Origin: Deltaproteobacteria bacterium
GTDB taxonomy: Bacteria; Desulfobacterota; BSN033; UBA1163
NCBI GenBank assembly: GCA_016875255.1
Contig: VGRU01000003.1
Span: 1 to 49,182, forward strand
Direction: 5' to 3'
Length of the DNA stretch: 49,182 bases
Position 1 is the stretch's first letter. The number at the start of each line of letters is the position of its first letter. The notes under the pieces are model-generated. The model was not told the origin of the DNA, made no database searches, and saw only the letters and a list, made by a program, of their open reading frames with translations. Below, piece by piece: positions 8,132 to 16,484 of the stretch. The position numbers and the translations under genes are program-made.

Positions 8132-9562
8132 ATGATTAAATCAAATCAAAAATACAGGATCGAAAAAGATTCAATGGGACCTGTCAGGGTTCCCAGAGAG
8201 GCTTATTATGGCGCTAACACGCAGAGGGCGGTGGAGAATTTTCCCATAAGCGGATACCGGTTCGGAAGGGAACTGATTTATGCCCTGGGCCTCATCAAGT
8301 ATGCCTCAGCCAGGGCGAACGCAGAGCTGGGCCTCCTTGAAAAGAGGATGGCCAGGGCCATTGAGCAGGCCTCGTATGAAGTGATGCAGGGAAGATGGGA
8401 TGAGCAATTTGTGATCGATGTTTTCCAGACCGGCTCCGGCACCTCGACTCACATGAATGCCAATGAAGTGATCGCCAACCGGGCGAATGAAATCTTAGGG
8501 GGTAAAAAAGGAATCTACAAGTCGGTCCATCCCAATGACCATGTCAACCTGTGCCAGTCCAGCAACGATATCTTCCCTTCTGCCATTCATATCGCCGCCG
8601 TCACCCTGCTTCTGGAAAGACTTCTGCCTGCCTTAAGAGACCTCCATCAGGCGCTTAAGTCCAAGGCTCAGGAGTTTTATCCTATTCTCAAAATTGGCAG
8701 AACCCATCTCCAGGATGCCCTTCCCATTCGACTGGGCCAGGAGTTTGAGGGATATACACAGCAAGTGAGGCTCGGCATCTTTAGAATTCTAACCGCTATG
8801 GGATCCCTTTATGAACTTCCTCTGGGCGGGACGGCTGTTGGAACAGGAGCCAATACCCACCCGCGGTTTTCAAGAAAAGCCATCTCCATCATCAACAAAA
8901 CGATCAGAGGACAGTTCCGTAAGGCGACCTGCCCTTTCGAAGCTCAGGGAGCCCGGGATGCTTCTGTGGAGATGAGCGGGGCTTTGAAGACCGTGGCGGT
9001 CAGTCTCTTTAAAATCGCCAATGACATCCGGTGGCTGGGTTCGGGTCCCCGTTGTGGGATTGGAGAAATTCACCTCCCGGAAACTCAACCTGGCTCCTCC
9101 ATGATGCCCGGAAAGGTCAACCCGGTGATCCCCGAATCGATGATCCAGATCTGCGCCCAGGTGATTGGAAATGATTCGGCCATCACTCTGGGGGGTCTTA
9201 GCGGCTATTTTGAGCTCAACACGATGATGCCATTGATCGCCCACAATCTCCTCGAATCGATCTGGCTCCTTGCCAATGGCGCCGAAAATTTCAATCAAAG
9301 ATGTGTTAAGGGATTGAAGGCAGATCCGGAACGATGTGAAGAGATGATTGAAAAAAGCTTAGCCTTAGTGACAGCGCTCGCTCCAAAAATCGGGTATAAT
9401 GAGGCCGCCCGTATGGCCAAGAAAGCATACAATCAGAATAAGACAATCCGGCAGGTGATGGAGAAGGAGAACATCCTCCCGAAAGCGGAGTTGAATCGTA
9501 TTCTCAACCCCCATTCCATGCTCACCCCAACGAAATCACTCCAAAACAATAAAAAAAAATAG
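8132..9562 (+). CDS. fumC: Class II fumarate hydratase
   Basis: 476 residues with GGAGG seven bases before the ATG. Motifs: TGSGTSTHMNANEVIANRA, HPNDHVNLCQSSND, the THLQDALPIRLGQEF active-site segment and the superfamily signature GSSMMPGKVNPV at residues 321-332. These favour fumarase C over aspartase or argininosuccinate lyase, although aspartase is close. The enzyme hydrates fumarate to malate without iron-sulfur. The last residues NNKKK and the stop codon are formed by the start of a palindromic repeat (AAATAGGGACACATACC), so the original C-terminus was probably altered by insertion of that element. Confidence 0.92.
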   Translation: MIKSNQKYRIEKDSMGPVRVPREAYYGANTQRAVENFPISGYRFGRELIYALGLIKYASARANAELGLLEKRMARAIEQASYEVMQGRWDEQFVIDVFQTGSGTSTHMNANEVIANRANEILGGKKGIYKSVHPNDHVNLCQSSNDIFPSAIHIAAVTLLLERLLPALRDLHQALKSKAQEFYPILKIGRTHLQDALPIRLGQEFEGYTQQVRLGIFRILTAMGSLYELPLGGTAVGTGANTHPRFSRKAISIINKTIRGQFRKATCPFEAQGARDASVEMSGALKTVAVSLFKIANDIRWLGSGPRCGIGEIHLPETQPGSSMMPGKVNPVIPESMIQICAQVIGNDSAITLGGLSGYFELNTMMPLIAHNLLESIWLLANGAENFNQRCVKGLKADPERCEEMIEKSLALVTALAPKIGYNEAARMAKKAYNQNKTIRQVMEKENILPKAELNRILNPHSMLTPTKSLQNNKKK

Positions 9563-9669
9563 GGACACATACCTTTTAATCAGTAAACCTCTTTTTATTG
9601 AAGCACTTTATTGGATTCTATCTTACTGTTTTTGATCCAAAAGAGTAAAATGGTATGTGTCCCTATTTT
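9557..9669. repeat. REPIN-like palindromic element, GGGACACATACC family, copy 1
   Basis: The left arm AAATAGGGACACATACC (9557-9573) and the right arm GGTATGTGTCCCTATTT (9652-9668) are perfect inverted repeats about 78 bp apart. The same arms occur at 19492-19584 and around the RAYT transposase at 30949-31811. The internal sequence differs between copies. It may also terminate fumC transcription, since the right arm is followed by a T-run. Confidence 0.85.
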
Positions 9670-9704
9670 TTCTCAGTAGGGAATTTTGCTTCGAGCCATT
9701 CGTT

Positions 9705-10076
9705 CTAACCTCCTTTAAGGGCATAGATTTTTGTATAACCCATCTTAATGAACTGCCATGCCATCCTGGCACTGGTGCCCTCACCGGGTCAGGCTCAGTA
9801 AAATACAAGAATTTTATTCTTAGAATACTTGTCTGACCAGAGATGAATATCCTTCTCCGGGTCCTCACGAACTGCTCCCTTGATTTTTAACTCACTTTTA
9901 TCCCAATCTTCCTTTGCACGGACATCAAGAATAATTAAATCCGGACTGCCTAACATAGACCTCAGCTCTTCCTTAGCTATTTTGGGGATATTTGAATCTG
10001 AAGCCAAATTTTGGAGACATGCCGTCACAATCAATAGAAGAAACAACCCAATGATCAATAACTTTCTCGTTTTCAT
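9705..10076 (-). CDS. Rhodanese-like lipoprotein, candidate selenoprotein with two Sec (U-x-U)
   Basis: A 93-residue frame begins MKTRKLLIIGLFLLLIVTAC, a lipoprotein signal with lipobox Cys20, and continues as a rhodanese domain (LIILDVRAKEDWDKSEL). It meets TGA right after ILVFY, then GCC, a second TGA, CCC, and continues in frame as GEGTSARMAWQFIKMGYTKIYALKGG to a TAG, the expected end of a rhodanese. Many rhodaneses have YCACP at this place, so both cysteines are replaced by UGA, giving Y-U94-A-U96-P. A GGCA/TGCC hairpin follows at SECIS distance. Full length is 123 residues in the outer cell envelope; likely persulfide or peroxide chemistry (inference). A double-nonsense pseudogene is the alternative, but exact placement on both Cys positions argues against it. 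Confidence 0.75.
9768..9779 (-). promoter_or_regulatory. Candidate bacterial SECIS hairpin of the rhodanese gene
   Basis: On the coding strand GGCA-CCAG-TGCC forms a stem-loop whose loop lies about 20 bases after the start of the second UGA (9791-9789) and about 26 after the first (9797-9795). Bacterial SECIS elements are small hairpins at this distance within the coding region. The stem is only 4 bp, so this is weaker than the thioredoxin case. Confidence 0.45.
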
Positions 10077-10137
10077 GACTCACCTTCTTTCTATTAATGT
10101 TTTGTGCAAATGATGTAAATCTTATCTTGATCCCCGA

Positions 10138-11721
10138 TTATTTTTGCCCATGATGATCGCGGCCGAGGAAATAATTGGCCCAGGAAGAGGTTTGATCTAA
10201 TGCCCAGTTTCGAGGCGGAATGTAACTCTTTTTAAGAGATTCTTCCTCCCCATAGGGTTTGAGGCGATCATAGGCGCGAACATAGATACACCTCTTTTTG
10301 TTAGGGAAAACCTCACACCACCCCTCCCCAGACCCTCCGCACGGACCATTAAAAAGATATTTGGGGCATTGCGATTGGGGACAAAGGAAAGCTACCTCCA
10401 GAAGTGTACAATCCCCGCAGCGGCGGCAGCGAGAGCTGATGAACTTGATCCAGTACTCGAGCTCGGTCACAGTACCTTCGAGTCCGGTTCCATCGATCTT
10501 TTTAAAGAACCACCGGGCTGAATTGAAAAGGGGAGCTTCCGGAGTAAAGGCTAAACCGTGAAAGAGTCTCATCATGGCATAACCCAACGCCTTCTGTGGG
10601 CAACTCCTCCGGTCAACAGGAACATCGGTATTGAGACCTGTTTTTCCGTCCTTCTCATATAAATAAAAACCATCCTTCTGGGGGAAAGAGAATTCATGCA
10701 CCCAATCTTCCCAGCCGGAAGAGAGCTCCTTTGACTTTCCAATCATCCATTCCACATCATCATAGGTCAGCTTAGGCCCTCCGATATGGGCGCCATCATA
10801 TCCAATGCCCTTGAGGATTGCGATCAGCTTTGCAGCCCTGGTGAGACGGGCGACTCTCCCTTTATCCGGTGTCTTGGCCTCCTCTTCATAGATCCGGTAG
10901 AGATCGTCCGTCACCACACATCCCGGGACCCTGCCCTGATTCATCACCTTGGCCACTGCCTGGTTTAGGATGTAGACATTTCCAAGGATGGGGATTCGAA
11001 TAGCGTTGTGACGCATGTAACGGTAAACCTCATCGAATTTACGCGCATCAAACCCTAGCTGTGTAATGACAAAATCTGCCCCCATCTTTGCTTTTTTGTA
11101 GAGCCGGTAGTATTGGGCCATCACTTCGGATTCTAATTTTTTAAAAGGGGAGACCGTGCAGCCCTTAAAGAAATGGGTAGGGGGAAGGCGGACGCCCCCT
11201 CCAGGAGCCTTTCCATCGATGTCCAGTCCGAGGTTCATCTGATTGATGAAATGAATGAGATGAACCGAATCCAGATCAAAGACAGGCTTTGCGTTTCCCT
11301 CAAATCCATAAAGGGGAAAGTCGCCCGTCATCACCAAAAGATTGGAGAGGCCGTTTCGGTCCAGCGAGTAAAGAGTCGATTCGATCTGATTACGGTTTTT
11401 ATCTTTACAGGTAAAGTGAATTAGTGGATCCATGCCCAGACGAGAGATTTCAAGTCCGAGCATATTGGGGGAGAGGGCCGGGTGACCTCCAGGATTATCG
11501 GTGATGGAGAGGGCGTTTACCAGCCTCGATCGGGCCGCTTTCTCTGCGATGCTCATAATCTCATCTTGAGTTTTGCCTCGTGAACCTCTTCCTGGAACAA
11601 GCTCAAGAGTGAAGGTAAACTCTTTCTTTGACAGTAGAGTTTCTTTAAACCGATTGATCGTGTGCACTCCCGGCTCTAATTCCAAGTCTGAGATCTCTCT
11701 GCTTCTTTTAGTCAATCTCAA
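10138..11721 (-). CDS. Methylenetetrahydrofolate reductase-like protein with C-terminal Cys-rich MTHFR_C domain
   Basis: 527 residues. The N-terminal 320 residues are a MetF-like TIM barrel (FTFTLELVPGRGSRGK, NALSITDNPGG, HFTCKDKNRNQIES, LLVMTGDFP, GADFVITQLGFDARKF, PILGNVYILN). The C-terminal part carries the cysteine cluster CRRCGDCTLLEVAFLCPQSQCPKYLFNGPCGG, typical of the MTHFR_C domain that recruits an iron-sulfur partner in anaerobes. It would reduce methylene-THF or act in C1 oxidation/Wood-Ljungdahl chemistry. The start is TTG overlapping the stop of the upstream universal stress gene by four bases; no good ribosome binding site is seen, so translational coupling is likely. No separate MetV-type gene is present next to it. 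Confidence 0.85.
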   Translation of the reverse strand: MRLTKRSREISDLELEPGVHTINRFKETLLSKKEFTFTLELVPGRGSRGKTQDEIMSIAEKAARSRLVNALSITDNPGGHPALSPNMLGLEISRLGMDPLIHFTCKDKNRNQIESTLYSLDRNGLSNLLVMTGDFPLYGFEGNAKPVFDLDSVHLIHFINQMNLGLDIDGKAPGGGVRLPPTHFFKGCTVSPFKKLESEVMAQYYRLYKKAKMGADFVITQLGFDARKFDEVYRYMRHNAIRIPILGNVYILNQAVAKVMNQGRVPGCVVTDDLYRIYEEEAKTPDKGRVARLTRAAKLIAILKGIGYDGAHIGGPKLTYDDVEWMIGKSKELSSGWEDWVHEFSFPQKDGFYLYEKDGKTGLNTDVPVDRRSCPQKALGYAMMRLFHGLAFTPEAPLFNSARWFFKKIDGTGLEGTVTELEYWIKFISSRCRRCGDCTLLEVAFLCPQSQCPKYLFNGPCGGSGEGWCEVFPNKKRCIYVRAYDRLKPYGEEESLKKSYIPPRNWALDQTSSWANYFLGRDHHGQK

Positions 11722-12161
11722 TTAAATGTATCTGACCGAGTACATCGAACGAGAAAAATGGGTTTTGTCGCATGACGAAGCACTTTCTCCGCCACACTCC
11801 CGAGGAGCCAGCGTCTGACACCACTTCGACCATGGGTGGTCATTGCAATTAAATCAATATCCTTCTGGGCTGCATGGTCTATGATCTCTTCCCCATCCTG
11901 GCCATAACGGACATGGTTTTCCACTTTAAATCCTTTTGTCTCCAACCTTTTTTTCATCCTGTCTAAGTACTCTTCCGCTTCCTGGATGACTTTCACTTGA
12001 GCTTCGGTTTGATCTGCGCCGGGAAAAACACGGGCATAGGCAACACGCAAAAGAGCGAGGGAGGCCTTCAAGTGAATGGCTAATGTTTCAACTTTTGGGA
12101 AAACCATTTCTGCGCACTCCGATCCATCCAGGGGAACAAGAATTTTTACATATTTCTGCAT
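11718..12161 (-). CDS. Universal stress protein, UspA family
   Basis: 147 residues with the Usp fold: ILVPLDGSECAEMVFP at the N-terminus and the ATP-binding motif in MTTHGRSGVRRWLLGSVAEKVLRH (G-x2-G-x9-G-S/T pattern). ATG 12161 is preferred over GTG 12164 because GGAG lies six bases upstream. It overlaps the MetF-like gene by four bases, so the two are co-translated. Usp proteins respond to starvation or redox stress; the specific role is unknown. Confidence 0.88.
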   Translation of the reverse strand: MQKYVKILVPLDGSECAEMVFPKVETLAIHLKASLALLRVAYARVFPGADQTEAQVKVIQEAEEYLDRMKKRLETKGFKVENHVRYGQDGEEIIDHAAQKDIDLIAMTTHGRSGVRRWLLGSVAEKVLRHATKPIFLVRCTRSDTFN

Positions 12162-12204
12162 CACATGCTCCTTCTCATAAAAGCCTCAATACAGGATCCC
12201 CCGC

Positions 12205-12366
12205 TTAATACCCCTTTTTTTGAATCTCCTCCAAGCCCTCATCCACCGTAAATACCGCGCCACACTTCGGGCATTTAATTTTTGTATCCCCTGAGACTCC
12301 TGCACAACTCGCAAAAAAAAACGCTAATACCACCATGATCAAAAAGAAACCCATCCATTTTTTCAT
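12205..12366 (-). CDS. Small zinc-ribbon lipoprotein
   Basis: A 53-residue frame: MKKWMGFFLIMVVLAFFFASCAG is a lipoprotein signal peptide with a lipobox Cys, followed by IKCPKCGAVFTVDEG, a half zinc ribbon (CPKC). GGGGGTGAAAGAAG precedes the ATG. It lies 43 bases upstream of the stress-protein start on the same strand. Probably a genuine small exported protein; no function assigned. Confidence 0.6.
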   Translation of the reverse strand: MKKWMGFFLIMVVLAFFFASCAGVSGDTKIKCPKCGAVFTVDEGLEEIQKKGY

Positions 12367-12470
12367 CTTCTTTCACCCCCTTTCCGTCTCCATACCAGTT
12401 ATATTGAGGCTAAACAGAATTTGTCTTCGCTAATAACACTTCCACCCATATTACCCCAGAGATCCCAACA

Positions 12471-13322
12471 TCACCCATAGTTTTCCAGGATTTTCGTCAA
12501 TTGGGGACGATTCAGTTCCTGGCCGAACAGTGGGCCTTTTTCCAAGGCATGGAAGTACTTCTCATAGGGAGGCTTGTCATTTCGATAGATGATCCCAATG
12601 GGAATCTCCTCTCCCCATTGCTGTGATTTTCGCATCGCAGCTTCCCAGTCTTGTGGATCATAGAAGGGAGGAAGTGGGTTGCAGCGATCACGATACCATT
12701 GATACGTATTGACCCGATTGAATGAGATGCAGGGCTGCAACACATCTACCAGTGAAAATCCTTTGAATTGGATTGCTTTTACAAGCACGTCAACCAGATG
12801 TTCTTCCATTCCCGCAAAACTTCTCGAAACAAATCCAGCCCCCATAGCCACTGCCACAGCGATTGGATTGAAGGGAGCCATGGCAACACCTTCGGGCTGG
12901 GTCTTCGTAATAAATCCCTGATCCGAAGTGGGACTGGCCTGCCCTTTAGTCAAACCGTAGACCTGATTGTTATGGACCAAGAGCGTGATGTCGATGTTTC
13001 GGCGGATGGCCCCCAAGAAATGGTTTCCCCCTTCAGAATACATGCATCCATCGCCGCTTTCCGCAATAATGACAAGGTCCGGATTGGCAAGTTTTGCCCC
13101 TGTGGCTATGGGAACAGCCCGACCATGAAGACCATTAAAAAAATTGGCATTGAGATAATGAGGTGCTTTGGCGGCTTGACCTATTCCGGAAACAAAAAGT
13201 ACCTGGTGAGGCTCTAAATTCATCTTTACCAGAGCCTGTTTGACAGCTTTTAGTATTGGAAAATTCCCGCATCCCGGACACCATGCGGTCTTATATTCCC
13301 CATAATCTTTGATGTCGACCAT
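12471..13322 (-). CDS. korB: 2-oxoacid:ferredoxin oxidoreductase beta subunit (2-oxoglutarate type)
   Basis: About 283 residues. It has the TPP-binding core CPGCGNFPILKAVKQAL, GIGQAAKAPHY, GLHGRAVPIATGAKLANP and the GDGCMYSEGGNHFLGAIRRNIDITLLVHNNQVYGLTKGQ segment typical of KorB. With KorA it would decarboxylate a 2-oxoacid, most likely 2-oxoglutarate, to the CoA thioester with ferredoxin as acceptor. ATG 13322 is preferred to GTG 13328 by position of GGGGTG. The gene is separated from korA by an osmC-like gene, all on one strand. KorC/KorD ferredoxin-like subunits are absent nearby. Confidence 0.88.
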   Translation of the reverse strand: MVDIKDYGEYKTAWCPGCGNFPILKAVKQALVKMNLEPHQVLFVSGIGQAAKAPHYLNANFFNGLHGRAVPIATGAKLANPDLVIIAESGDGCMYSEGGNHFLGAIRRNIDITLLVHNNQVYGLTKGQASPTSDQGFITKTQPEGVAMAPFNPIAVAVAMGAGFVSRSFAGMEEHLVDVLVKAIQFKGFSLVDVLQPCISFNRVNTYQWYRDRCNPLPPFYDPQDWEAAMRKSQQWGEEIPIGIIYRNDKPPYEKYFHALEKGPLFGQELNRPQLTKILENYG

Positions 13323-13383
13323 ACTCACCCCGATTACGTTGACATGACAGAAAGGACCTGACGGGTTGTCGTGGCAAACTTTT

Positions 13384-13947
13384 TTATCCCTCTTTATCCA
13401 ATTGTACGGAAACAGGGACTGATTTTGTAAGGGTATTGAATACCGGGGAATACTTTTGGGCTATCTGAATCAGCTCTTCCTTCTGCTCCATTGAAACATT
13501 CGCTTCAATTTTGAAGTAGACACGGATATTCTGATACCCTACAGGCACATCCTCCGATATCCCAAGAAACCCGCGAAGGTCTATATCTCCCTCATATCTG
13601 GATTCCACTTTATTAATCTCTATTCCTTTCACCGATGCATAAGCGATGAGGCTCGTCGTGACGCACCCCGAGAGCGCAACCAGCAGGTATTCTACCGGAT
13701 TGGATCCCTTATTCTTTCCCAGAAGAATGGGAGGCTCATCCAGTTCATAAATCATCGCTTTCCTGGAATGATCCTCTTCCAGGGCGCCATAAAAATCCTT
13801 GATCTTCGCACGATTATGGGTGCCGTTGATCCATTTGTTGGTGGCACGAAACTTAAATTTGCCAATTTCCGGATTCTCCTTAATCAGATCAATTGTTTTG
13901 AATAACTCCGATACATTCAAACCGTTGATTCTCTTTTGTCCGGCCAT
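13384..13947 (-). CDS. OsmC-family peroxiredoxin-like protein
   Basis: 187 residues with AGGAGGAGAAGCGAT ahead of the ATG. The OsmC fold is visible: PPILLGKNKGSNPVEYLLVALSGCVTTSLIAYA contains the peroxidatic Cys, and the C-terminal YSPVFNTLTKSVPVSV has Ser where classical OsmC/Ohr has the second Cys, so the enzyme is of the YhfA-like branch or uses another resolving thiol. OsmC proteins reduce organic hydroperoxides. Its place between korA and korB, oxygen-sensitive iron-sulfur/TPP enzymes, suggests a protective role (inference). Confidence 0.85.
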   Translation of the reverse strand: MAGQKRINGLNVSELFKTIDLIKENPEIGKFKFRATNKWINGTHNRAKIKDFYGALEEDHSRKAMIYELDEPPILLGKNKGSNPVEYLLVALSGCVTTSLIAYASVKGIEINKVESRYEGDIDLRGFLGISEDVPVGYQNIRVYFKIEANVSMEQKEELIQIAQKYSPVFNTLTKSVPVSVQLDKEG

Positions 13948-13966
13948 ATCGCTTCTCCTCCTTTCT

Positions 13967-15679
13967 TCAGATTGAGAGATGCCTCAGTATATATTGGGGG
14001 GTAATCGCTAACCCATCATATCTTGAGATCCGTTCTTTGATCTGAAATCCCGTCTCCCTTCGGATTAGGGAAGCCAGCTGGCCGGTTGCATTGCTTTCCA
14101 CACCTATCACCCGATCTGCTTTCCCCAGGTGGCCGATGAACTGCTCAGGAACCATTGGCCAGACCTGTGAGAAGTGAAGCGTTGCTGTCTTTATACCTTG
14201 GGATGATAGTTGAGAAGCAGCCTCTTCGACAGATCCCTTACTCGATCCCCACGAGACAAACAGGATTTCCGGTTTCTCATCACCCCGATACTCCGGAGGA
14301 ACCACTTCTGAACGGATTCCATCTCCCTTCCTGAACCGTTTATCAACCATCTTCGGACGGATGGAAAGATTCTCTGTCAGGTGACCATCTTCTGTATGCT
14401 CATGACTATCCGCCACCACAAGGTGTTTGCTCAAACCGGGTAACAGTCGAGGGGAGACTCCATTCTCACTGATTCGATAACGAAGGTATGGAGTCTCTAT
14501 GGAAGAAGGATCCACTCCGGGTTTTACATAAGAAAGTTTCGAAATATCTATCGGTTCCACATCCCGGTAGGAATCGGCCAGGAAATGGTCTGTCATGATA
14601 AACATAGGACCTTGAAACCTCTCTGCGAGTTCAAAAGCTTTTCGAGTGAGATGGAAACATTCTTCTATCGTACCTGGGGTGAAAATGGCTCGTGGAAACT
14701 CTCCATGGCCTGAATGCAGAATGAACCACAATTCACCTTGCTCCGTGCGAGTTGCCAGTCCGGTTGCTGGTCCGGGCCGCTGGCCAATGACAACCACCAC
14801 CGGTGTTTCACTGATAGCAGCGAGACTGACGGCCTCAACCATCAGCGCAAATCCGCCCCCAGAGGTCGGTACCAGGCTCGGAACCCCGGCATAAGAGGCT
14901 CCAATGGCCATGTTGATTGCAGCAATCTCATCTTCTGCCTGCTCGACAACTAAATCCATTTTCTTTGTATTATTGATGAAGGTCTGGGCAATGGAAGTAG
15001 AAGGGCTCATGGGATAAAAAGCACAAAATTTCATCCCCGCAGAGATGGCGCCCAGGGCGATCGCTTCATGACCATCCATCAGCAGTCGCCTGCTCGGGTT
15101 CAATATGACCGGCAATGGTTCATATCTAAAGACCTGTCCGTTCATCCATTGATAGCTGGCCTCAAGAACCTTGCGATTTGCTTCTAAGCGTTCTTTTCCC
15201 AGGCCGTCTTCAATCGCCTTTGCAATAATGACCTGAGTCAGGCCCAAGAGACACGATGCAACGCCCATGGAAGCCGTGTTCCAATACATTTCTTCCCCTA
15301 ATGCCTTGAGCGGGACCCCGATCCAATTCTTTTCCGTTCTTTTCCATTCGGCATTACCGATGAGATAACCATTGTCTATAACTTTATCTTTGTGAAGGTC
15401 GATCGCCCCTTCATTGAGGGCAATCAGAATATCGATGGCTTCCTGGCCAGCCATCACTTTCTCTGTTCCTGAACGAATGGAAAAGGTGTTATGTCCACCC
15501 CGGACTCGGGACTCATAGGTTTGTGTGACATGGACGGAGAAACCGCTTCTCACTAAACTTTTTGCAAAGATGGGGCCTACAGTCTGTAACCCCTGCCCTG
15601 CTTCTCCGCCGATGAGAATATTTACCCGTCTACTCTTCAAGGATTTAGCCCTCATTTTTATTCGATGCCCAATGTGCAT
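13967..15679 (-). CDS. korA: 2-oxoacid:ferredoxin oxidoreductase alpha subunit with fused gamma domain
   Basis: 570 residues. The first ~190 residues are the gamma domain (VNILIGGEAGQGLQTVGPIFAK, SYESRVRGGH-like TYESRVRGGHNTFSIRSG). The rest is the alpha/pyrimidine-binding domain with GHEAIALGAISAGMKFCAFYPMSPSTS, VVEQAEDEIAAINMAIGASYAGVPSLVPTSGGGFALM, GQRPGPATGLATRTEQGEL and the C-terminal transketolase-like ESNATGQLASLIRRETG. This gamma-alpha fusion is standard for KorA. The start is uncertain: neither ATG 15679 nor ATG 15655 has a clear ribosome binding site. Confidence 0.88.
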   Translation of the reverse strand: MHIGHRIKMRAKSLKSRRVNILIGGEAGQGLQTVGPIFAKSLVRSGFSVHVTQTYESRVRGGHNTFSIRSGTEKVMAGQEAIDILIALNEGAIDLHKDKVIDNGYLIGNAEWKRTEKNWIGVPLKALGEEMYWNTASMGVASCLLGLTQVIIAKAIEDGLGKERLEANRKVLEASYQWMNGQVFRYEPLPVILNPSRRLLMDGHEAIALGAISAGMKFCAFYPMSPSTSIAQTFINNTKKMDLVVEQAEDEIAAINMAIGASYAGVPSLVPTSGGGFALMVEAVSLAAISETPVVVVIGQRPGPATGLATRTEQGELWFILHSGHGEFPRAIFTPGTIEECFHLTRKAFELAERFQGPMFIMTDHFLADSYRDVEPIDISKLSYVKPGVDPSSIETPYLRYRISENGVSPRLLPGLSKHLVVADSHEHTEDGHLTENLSIRPKMVDKRFRKGDGIRSEVVPPEYRGDEKPEILFVSWGSSKGSVEEAASQLSSQGIKTATLHFSQVWPMVPEQFIGHLGKADRVIGVESNATGQLASLIRRETGFQIKERISRYDGLAITPQYILRHLSI

Positions 15680-15771
15680 CGTTTCAACTTGGCCAATCTC
15701 CCGATCCCAGGAAACACTTCACTTCCTAATCTTTTCATGCTAACGTTGAGCGTGTTCAAAAGTGACACAGA

Positions 15772-15987
15772 TTAATCAGGGATCTTTTCCGCGCCGTTCC
15801 ATTTTTGGAAAGCATCGATTTCCCTCTGGAGGTTATCGGTCAATCGTGCCCCATGAGAAGCAGCCAGAAGCCTGTATATTTCAATGGTTGGTCCAGCCAG
15901 TTTATCCTGTGCTCGTAGGACGAAAATAGGTTCACTCTCACCAATTTTGGGGATGTTCACTTTCCCGTATTTCCCTGAAATAGCCAT
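15772..15987 (-). CDS. Small conserved-looking hypothetical protein
   Basis: 71 residues starting MAISGKYGKVNIPKIGESEP, then VLRAQDKLAGPTIEIYRLLAASHGARL and a short tail. AAGGAGG eight bases upstream selects this ATG over an earlier one at 16008. No signal peptide, membrane segment or cysteine. A second short protein in this window (22310-22501) begins with similar words, MNIPKIGEIL. Family not recognised; it sits upstream of korA on the same strand with 92 bases between. Confidence 0.6.
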   Translation of the reverse strand: MAISGKYGKVNIPKIGESEPIFVLRAQDKLAGPTIEIYRLLAASHGARLTDNLQREIDAFQKWNGAEKIPD

Positions 15988-16293
15988 TGTCTCTACCTCC
16001 TTGGACATACATTTTTTCTAATAACAAGGTTAATAAACAAATAATATGCCAATCATGGAACCAAAGTATTTTCCCCTATGATTTCAATAAATTGAGATTG
16101 TTGGGGTAAATTCAGACGGATAAAATCGGCCAGGATCTGTCTTATGCCACAGGACTAAATCCTCTGGGACAAGAATTTGTTTCCTTGAACTGGACTACAG
16201 TATAGAGATGAATTGATATAACATGTCAGAGATCGCCTTCCATATTTATAAGTATTGCCGGACCTGTCATAATGATATAAGGAAGGTGGTTTC

Positions 16294-16431
16294 ATGAGAG
16301 GTTATTTAATCAACAAAAACTTATGCTTCTATTACTGGTTCAGAAAAAGCATCGGGAAAAGAAAAGCTTTTCGGGTTGCCACGAAGATAGAAAAGATCAT
16401 TCTGTTCTTCGGAAGGGAATCGATCTCTTAA
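16294..16431 (+). CDS. Small basic hypothetical protein
   Basis: A 45-residue frame, MRGYLINKNLCFYYWFRKS... ending FFGRESIS, rich in Lys/Arg and aromatics. AAGGAAGG lies nine bases before the ATG, which is the main support. It is the only plus-strand frame in an otherwise empty 476-base spacer (16009-16484) between minus-strand genes; the remaining spacer holds nothing recognisable. No family recognised. Confidence 0.4.
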   Translation: MRGYLINKNLCFYYWFRKSIGKRKAFRVATKIEKIILFFGRESIS

Positions 16432-16484
16432 TATCCATCCGCTATTTCTTCAAATCCGGTTTTGAATTACAATTGGAAAGGGTA

